A DNA stretch of 64,000 bases from Stakelama pacifica (GTDB lineage Bacteria > Pseudomonadota > Alphaproteobacteria > Sphingomonadales > Sphingomonadaceae): NCBI RefSeq assembly GCF_004361835.1, contig NZ_SNWD01000003.1, positions 62,001 to 126,000 on the forward strand, in the 5' to 3' direction. The first letter of the stretch is position 1. Each line of letters starts with the position of its first letter. The notes beneath the pieces were generated by a model that was not told the origin of the DNA, did not search any database, and saw only the letters and a list, made by a program, of their open reading frames with translations. Below, one piece after another: positions 58,701 through 64,000 of this stretch. Made by a program: the position numbers and the translations under genes.

Positions 58701-58754
58701 CCGCCCGACGATTATCAGCCAGATGCCGACAGAACGGCACGGAAGCGGACATAG
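55704..58754 (+). CDS. propeller sensor diguanylate cyclase
   Basis: A 1016-residue protein with a signal peptide, a periplasmic region of two seven-bladed propeller repeats ('DTSGFIWIGTRRGLARYDG', 'DRAGRLWVGTGSHG', 'GRIWAGLDNGRIDI' and others), a Y_Y_Y-type beta domain ('ATLRLGFALLDFAAPQDIRYSYRLDG' region), one membrane helix (about 785-806), a short coiled coil and a C-terminal GGDEF domain with GGEEF (918-922). A product-inhibition I-site RPVD (909-912) lies exactly five residues upstream. It makes cyclic di-GMP in response to an unknown periplasmic signal. GGGGAG precedes the ATG. Confidence 0.93.
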   Translation: MRRFVNSAVLAVFFCAAPATRASAADIWQAWRSPSFSTLKDRSALPHPTTTAIIQDTSGFIWIGTRRGLARYDGQRVLTFLQKPGDPSGLTDNYVRNLLALPGGRVLVGTNVGGLLRFDPTTNRFARLQLQEAEIGERIFGLAADHRGGAWIASDRGVGHLLPGSDKIEGIWRGNGKTVRAFAVHQDRDGTVWIGSGSGLLVRRPGESNVRQFRAHGAGASILNSDAIWALMRDRAGRLWVGTGSHGIICLTGKEARIADGLSADSPLVHHRTIRAIAQDRKGRIFIATDGIGMIMIDGDRPPIALRHDAERENSLPGDTVRDIFVDRDGGVWAATDVGPAYLYAKQKPAFTITSGMSERRKSLASNDVRGLGVDRQGRIWAGLDNGRIDILDGKAGLVRHIALTGEYAGQDVKSLAIAPDGTVYAGARGLVAIDSKTLGWHGIDVPGVNGAAVISLLLFGHRLMIGTYEGLFIRDLQTGRLTRYVQKGDETGGLPGNEVINITAIGDSVWLSTSRGISRFDPQSGTFENYRNRPGNPKSLPQDYTSSIIKAHGRLWVGTYGGVAYARLGKGPLRFGAVTERDGLAGNDVSSLVADASGKIWVASSGGLSVIDPARGTARSASTVDGLPQTTFNRRTAEPMADGTLLFGGTGGLTVVQPKAMQHEHTNAAALVPTTLEIDGHVLPFGTLAGDEAVNIGSDVRSLRLGFALLDFAAPQDIRYSYRLDGFDANWVSVPSDTPAIAAYTNLPGGDYTLRLRARVPGLEGQTVEHVLSLHVAPAWYQTWTARLAFIIAAIFAIIGLIQIRTAFMRHRTRMLERIVEERTQALVEANAELDRQARTDALTGLLNRRSMMDRLSEEHVRATRSRPPFSLALVDIDRFKAINDRYGHHVGDMVLREVAARLAGAVRPVDIVARLGGEEFVVLLPECGREDAVLHAERLRDVIADPQVDVDGACVPVTVSIGVADWVVLESPSATLQRADKAMYQAKQSGRNAVFAAPPDDYQPDADRTARKRT

Positions 58755-58957
58755 CACCGGTCGGGCCTTTCTCCGGTAATCGGCAGAGAGGAACTACCGG
58801 GTGCAGGGGCCGCCAGTTTGCACATGGTGGCGACGCGCGGCATCGCCCTGAAACCAGCCCGAAAAAGATTTCTTAAGCGGCAGTCACGATTTCGATGATG
58901 CACAGCGCAGGGCTATGCGGCATGCCGCGGGCGATCAGAATAGCGTAAGAGATTAGT

Positions 58958-59641
58958 TTGTTCCGCCTGACCAGTGCCCGTTTCACCGCTCTCCTGCCCC
59001 AACACGCGTTCGATCGTCTCGACTGGCTGCGTTCGGCCGCAGGCGCGTCGATCGGCATCGCTGCCGCGGCAACGATCACCATGATGCTGCTGGGAGGGGA
59101 CCGGACCACTCTGCCCTGGCTGGTCGCGCCGATGGGCGCCTCTGCCGTGCTGATCTTCGCTGTGCCGGCCAGCCCGCTGGCCCAGCCATGGTCGGTGATC
59201 GGCGGCAATCTGTTCTCCGCAGCGATCGGGCTGGCATTCGGCCTCTGGGCGGGCTCACCGGCGCTGGCAGCCAGCCTCGCCGTCGGCACTGCGATCGCCG
59301 TGATGATCTTTGCGCGTTGCCTGCATCCCCCCGGCGGTGCCTGCGCTCTGCTCTGCGCGCTGGGCGCTGCGGGAGCGGACGGGTGGAGCTGGCCCTATCT
59401 CTGGCCCATCGCTGCCAATGTTCTGGCGCTCTCGCTGGCTGGGTTCGTGTTCAACAATGCCACCGGCCACAAATGGCCGCACCGCGCTCCGGCGAGCGAT
59501 ACCGCCAAAGCGCAGGCGGACATGCGCGAGGATATCGAAGCCGTGCTCACCGAATGGGACGAAGTGCTCGACGTGGATATCGACGATCTGCATGCCTTAT
59601 TGCAGGCGACGAATGCCCGCGCGGCGCGGCGAACGGCATAG
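58958..59641 (+). CDS. HPP-family membrane protein
   Basis: A 227-residue protein with four or five membrane segments and the signature 'CLHPPGGACALLCALG'. The HPP family includes nitrite transporters of chloroplasts and cyanobacteria. No ATG fits the frame; a TTG at 58958-58960 is the most upstream start. The hydrophilic C-terminus ('AQADMREDIEAVLTEWDEVLDVDIDDLHALLQ') is helical. Substrate unknown. Confidence 0.85.
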   Translation: MFRLTSARFTALLPQHAFDRLDWLRSAAGASIGIAAAATITMMLLGGDRTTLPWLVAPMGASAVLIFAVPASPLAQPWSVIGGNLFSAAIGLAFGLWAGSPALAASLAVGTAIAVMIFARCLHPPGGACALLCALGAAGADGWSWPYLWPIAANVLALSLAGFVFNNATGHKWPHRAPASDTAKAQADMREDIEAVLTEWDEVLDVDIDDLHALLQATNARAARRTA

Positions 59642-59715
59642 GCTGAGCTGTGCGATCACCAAGGGCCTGGCCGCAGCATCATCTAACGAGCGCCATTGAT
59701 CCCGACCTGCCGCGC

Positions 59716-59808
59716 GATCGTCATTGCGAGCCCCGAAGCCGCGCGGTGATCCAGAGCATCCGCGCCTCGCTGGATCGCCGCGCGGCTACGCCGCTCGCAA
59801 TGACGATC
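59716..59808. repeat. 93-bp near-perfect palindromic element
   Basis: A perfect 16-bp outer arm (GATCGTCATTGCGAGC at 59716-59731, its complement at 59793-59808) surrounds a second paired block (CCGCGCGG, GATCCAG and their complements) with a 13-base apex. The TCATTGCGAGC end is characteristic of short repeats dispersed in alphaproteobacterial genomes. It lies between the HPP gene and tRNA-Val. Confidence 0.75.
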
Positions 59809-59919
59809 CGTAGTACGTCACATATGCTGGAATACAGTATCAGCGAGATGCTCAGCGTCGCCACATCGCTCCCGCACAGCCCGATCCGGTACCGGAAACG
59901 ATCCAGTCGCCATCAACGC

Positions 59920-59956
59920 AAAAACCCCGCCTATCCCATGGGACGGCGGGGTTTTT
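59920..59956 (-). terminator. rho-independent terminator of tRNA-Val
   Basis: AAAAACCCCGCC pairs with GGCGGGGTTTTT around a 13-base loop. The A/T-tracts make it usable from both sides. It lies just after the tRNA 3' end on the minus strand. Confidence 0.85.
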
Positions 59957-59958
59957 GA

Positions 59959-60033
59959 TGGTGGGCGCGGCTGGGATTGAACCAGCGACCCCTGCGGTGT
60001 GAACACAGTGCTCTACCACTGAGCTACGCGCCC
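59959..60033 (-). tRNA. tRNA-Val (anticodon CAC)
   Basis: Acceptor GGGCGCG/CGCGCCC, anticodon stem CTGTG/CGCAG with loop TTCACAC (anticodon CAC), T arm 'GCTGGTTCAATCCCAGC', A73 and encoded CCA. All stems pair (one G-U in the anticodon stem). Confidence 0.94.
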
Positions 60034-60057
60034 GACGCCCGGCTTGTCAGCCGGACA

Positions 60058-60087
60058 GGTCGGGAGCCTCTATTGAAGCACCCGACC
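60058..60087 (-). terminator. possible HU terminator hairpin
   Basis: GGTCGGG and CCCGACC form a perfect 7-bp stem around a 16-base loop, 22 bp after the HU stop codon. No T-tract follows, so termination is uncertain. Confidence 0.35.
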
Positions 60088-60108
60088 CTTGTCCAGTCCA
60101 AAGACTGA

Positions 60109-60381
60109 TTAGTTCACCGAATCCTTCAGGCCCTTGCCGGCCTTGAACTTCGGCTGGGTCGACGCCTTAATGGTCATCGGCTCGCCGGTGCGCGGGTTGC
60201 GGCCGGTCGATGCCTTACGCTTGCTCACGGAAAAGGTGCCGAAACCAACCAGACGAACCTCATCACCCTTTTTCAGAGCGCCGGTGATCGAATCGAAAAC
60301 CGCTTCCACGGCCTTGCTCGCATCGCCCTTGCTCAGCCCCGACTGGTCAGCGACCTGTCCGATGAGTTCCTGCTTGTTCAT
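60109..60381 (-). CDS. HU-family DNA-binding protein
   Basis: A 90-residue protein starting MNKQELIGQVADQSGLSKGDASK, with 'KKGDEVRLVGFGTFSV' and the DNA-binding arm 'RKASTGRNPRTGEPMTIKAST'. Standard HU length and signature. HU bends and compacts DNA; it may also be the host factor for ICE integration and excision, which is an inference. GGTTCGACG precedes the ATG, with no strong ribosome-binding site. Confidence 0.96.
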   Translation of the reverse strand: MNKQELIGQVADQSGLSKGDASKAVEAVFDSITGALKKGDEVRLVGFGTFSVSKRKASTGRNPRTGEPMTIKASTQPKFKAGKGLKDSVN

Positions 60382-60534
60382 ATTCGTCGAACCCCTGTTA
60401 TCTTTAGTGGTTTGAAAAAATTCGTAGCCGCGTGACAGCGGGCACGTGGCCGAACGCGCAGTAAGGCCGCTCACATGCCCGCTGTCAAAAGGAAAATAAC
60501 GATTTTCCGCGATAAACCATGAAAATACGGTGGA

Positions 60535-62931
<2,397 letters not shown>

Positions 62932-62976
62932 GCATACTCCGGATGACGCCGTACGCGGCGCTTGGTCTGACGTCAT

Positions 62977-63005
62977 ATATGGGGGATCGTAAAGCCTCCA
63001 TCAAC
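62977..63005 (-). promoter_or_regulatory. candidate sigma-32 (heat-shock) promoter of lon
   Basis: On the minus strand CCCCATAT (62977-62984) fits the sigma-32 -10 element, and GTTGATG (62999-63005), 14 bases upstream, shares TTGA with the -35 element CTTGAAA. The lon start codon is about 46 bp downstream. lon is a heat-shock gene in many bacteria. Confidence 0.55.
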
Positions 63006-63097
63006 GTCAGCGCAACTTTCCGCAGGCGAAGCGCTTGCCAGCGCCCGTTTCCTGACCGAAACTACCGGCAATTCATTTGAGAATGGGGGCCGATACA

Positions 63098-64000
63098 ATG
63101 AAATTTGGTAGCTTGTGCGCTGCCGGTCTGGTGACGCTGGCCGTGACGCCTGCGGCGCCCGCGCTGGCCGAAAAGGGAAAGCCCGAACTGACCGAACAGA
63201 CGATGCGGTCGGGCGGCGCAATCCCTGAAGATCAGGCGAAGCTGCGCTTTACCGCCGCTGATCTGGCCTTCGAGGTGTTTCCGCAGACCGAGACGCTGCA
63301 GGGTGTGGCGACGCTCGATTTCACCACCACCGCAGCGCTCGACCGGCTGCTGATCGATCTCGACCGCAACCTGCCGGTCAGCGCGGTTTCGATCAACGGC
63401 CGGACGCTGAAGCCGGACGCATGGTCCAATCCGGAAGGGAAGCTGACCATCCGCCTGCCGCGCCGGATCGCGAAGGGCGGCGCGATCAAGGCGCGGATCG
63501 TCTATGGCGGCACGCCGCATGTCGCAGTGCGCGCGCCCTGGGACGACGGCATGGTCTGGTCGAAGACGCCCGACGGCAAACCCTGGGTCGCCACCACGGC
63601 GGAGGGCTATGGCTGTGACCTGTTCTGGCCGTGCCTCGACTTCCCCACCGGAGAGCCGGGCCGGGTCGATCTGCACATCACCGTGCCGAAGGGGCTGAAG
63701 GCGCCGTCGAACGGCGTATTGCGCGGCGTCGATACTCTGCCGGACGGTCGGACCCGCTGGAACTGGTCGGTCACCAATCCCAACACCTATGCGATCGCGC
63801 TTAACGTGGGTCCGTATGAGCAAATGAGCGGAACCTATAAGAGCCGATACGGCAACGAAATCCCAATGCAGCTCTGGTATCTGCCGGAGCATGAAAAGGG
63901 CGCGAAGCAGCTCTTCGCCGAATTCGCCCCCACGCTCGATTTCTTCGAAAGCGAGATCGGCCCCTATCCCTTCCGCTCCGAAAAAGTCGGCGTGGTCGAA
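63098..64000 (+). CDS. M1-family metallopeptidase, N-terminal part, cut by window edge
   Basis: 301 codons are visible. The protein has a signal sequence (MKFGSLCAAGLVTLAVTPAAPALA) and the N-terminal beta-saddle domain of M1 aminopeptidases ('LTFRFTAADLAFEVFP'-type strands, 'LLIDLDRNLPVSAVSINGRTL', 'WVATTAEGYGCDLFWPCLDFPTGE', 'YPFRSEKVGVVE'). The segment WPCLDFP resembles the family's FPCxDxP substrate loop. The zinc site HExxH would lie beyond the window. A second in-frame ATG 15 bases upstream is an alternative start. It would be an exported aminopeptidase. Confidence 0.88.
   Translation, partial: MKFGSLCAAGLVTLAVTPAAPALAEKGKPELTEQTMRSGGAIPEDQAKLRFTAADLAFEVFPQTETLQGVATLDFTTTAALDRLLIDLDRNLPVSAVSINGRTLKPDAWSNPEGKLTIRLPRRIAKGGAIKARIVYGGTPHVAVRAPWDDGMVWSKTPDGKPWVATTAEGYGCDLFWPCLDFPTGEPGRVDLHITVPKGLKAPSNGVLRGVDTLPDGRTRWNWSVTNPNTYAIALNVGPYEQMSGTYKSRYGNEIPMQLWYLPEHEKGAKQLFAEFAPTLDFFESEIGPYPFRSEKVGVVE

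Overview
The window looks like a high-GC alphaproteobacterial chromosome, most likely a sphingomonad (order Sphingomonadales). That is an inference from the genes: a ccmCDEFGHI block, HU and Lon, large TonB-dependent receptors, and a left half with the set of small DUF proteins typical of sphingomonad conjugative elements.

Positions 1 to about 29526 are the right-hand part of an integrative and conjugative element (ICE) inserted at the 3' end of a tRNA-Met(CAT) gene (29526-29602). A P4-type tyrosine integrase (28094-29347) abuts the tRNA. From the left edge inwards come: the start of a BREX phage-defence operon (brxR, then brxA cut by the window edge); a divergent regulatory switch with a LexA-like S24 repressor; three small proteins; a conjugation block (MobF relaxase, TraD coupling protein, ribbon-helix-helix protein); a non-coding candidate oriT (about 9186-9626); a likely leading region (9.6-17.3 kb) with ssb, ardC, a ParB-like protein and seven small unknown proteins; a lower-GC cargo patch (17.5-21.8 kb) with the TcmP/DUF5131 pair and an Xre-RES toxin-antitoxin module joined to a protein with an RX4H motif; then a 1410-aa methyltransferase/helicase fusion of the strawberry-notch type, a Toprim/zinc-finger primase-like protein, a lytic transglycosylase and the integrase. 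The mating-pore genes and the rest of BREX must lie left of the window.

From 29662 to 64000 the sequence is ordinary chromosome: thpR and kup; an Lrp/AsnC regulator divergent from alanine dehydrogenase; cytochrome c maturation genes ccmC to ccmI on the minus strand; a Leu/Phe/Val dehydrogenase and tRNA-His; a degenerate GspE-like protein; a 2OG-Fe(II) oxygenase; a TonB-dependent receptor with an upstream beta-helix lipoprotein; a glycan-use group (sialate O-acetylesterase-like protein, GH3 glucosidase, ROK kinase); a DEAD-box RNA helicase; a beta-propeller diguanylate cyclase; an HPP-family membrane protein; tRNA-Val(CAC); HU; Lon; and the start of an M1 aminopeptidase.

The most interesting parts are the candidate anti-defence leading region next to the putative oriT, the Xre-RES-RX4H cluster, the TcmP/DUF5131 pair, the integrase leader with competing hairpins, and the ICE-borne BREX. 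No CRISPR array, rRNA or insertion sequence was seen. All family assignments come from reading the sequence; no database search was run.
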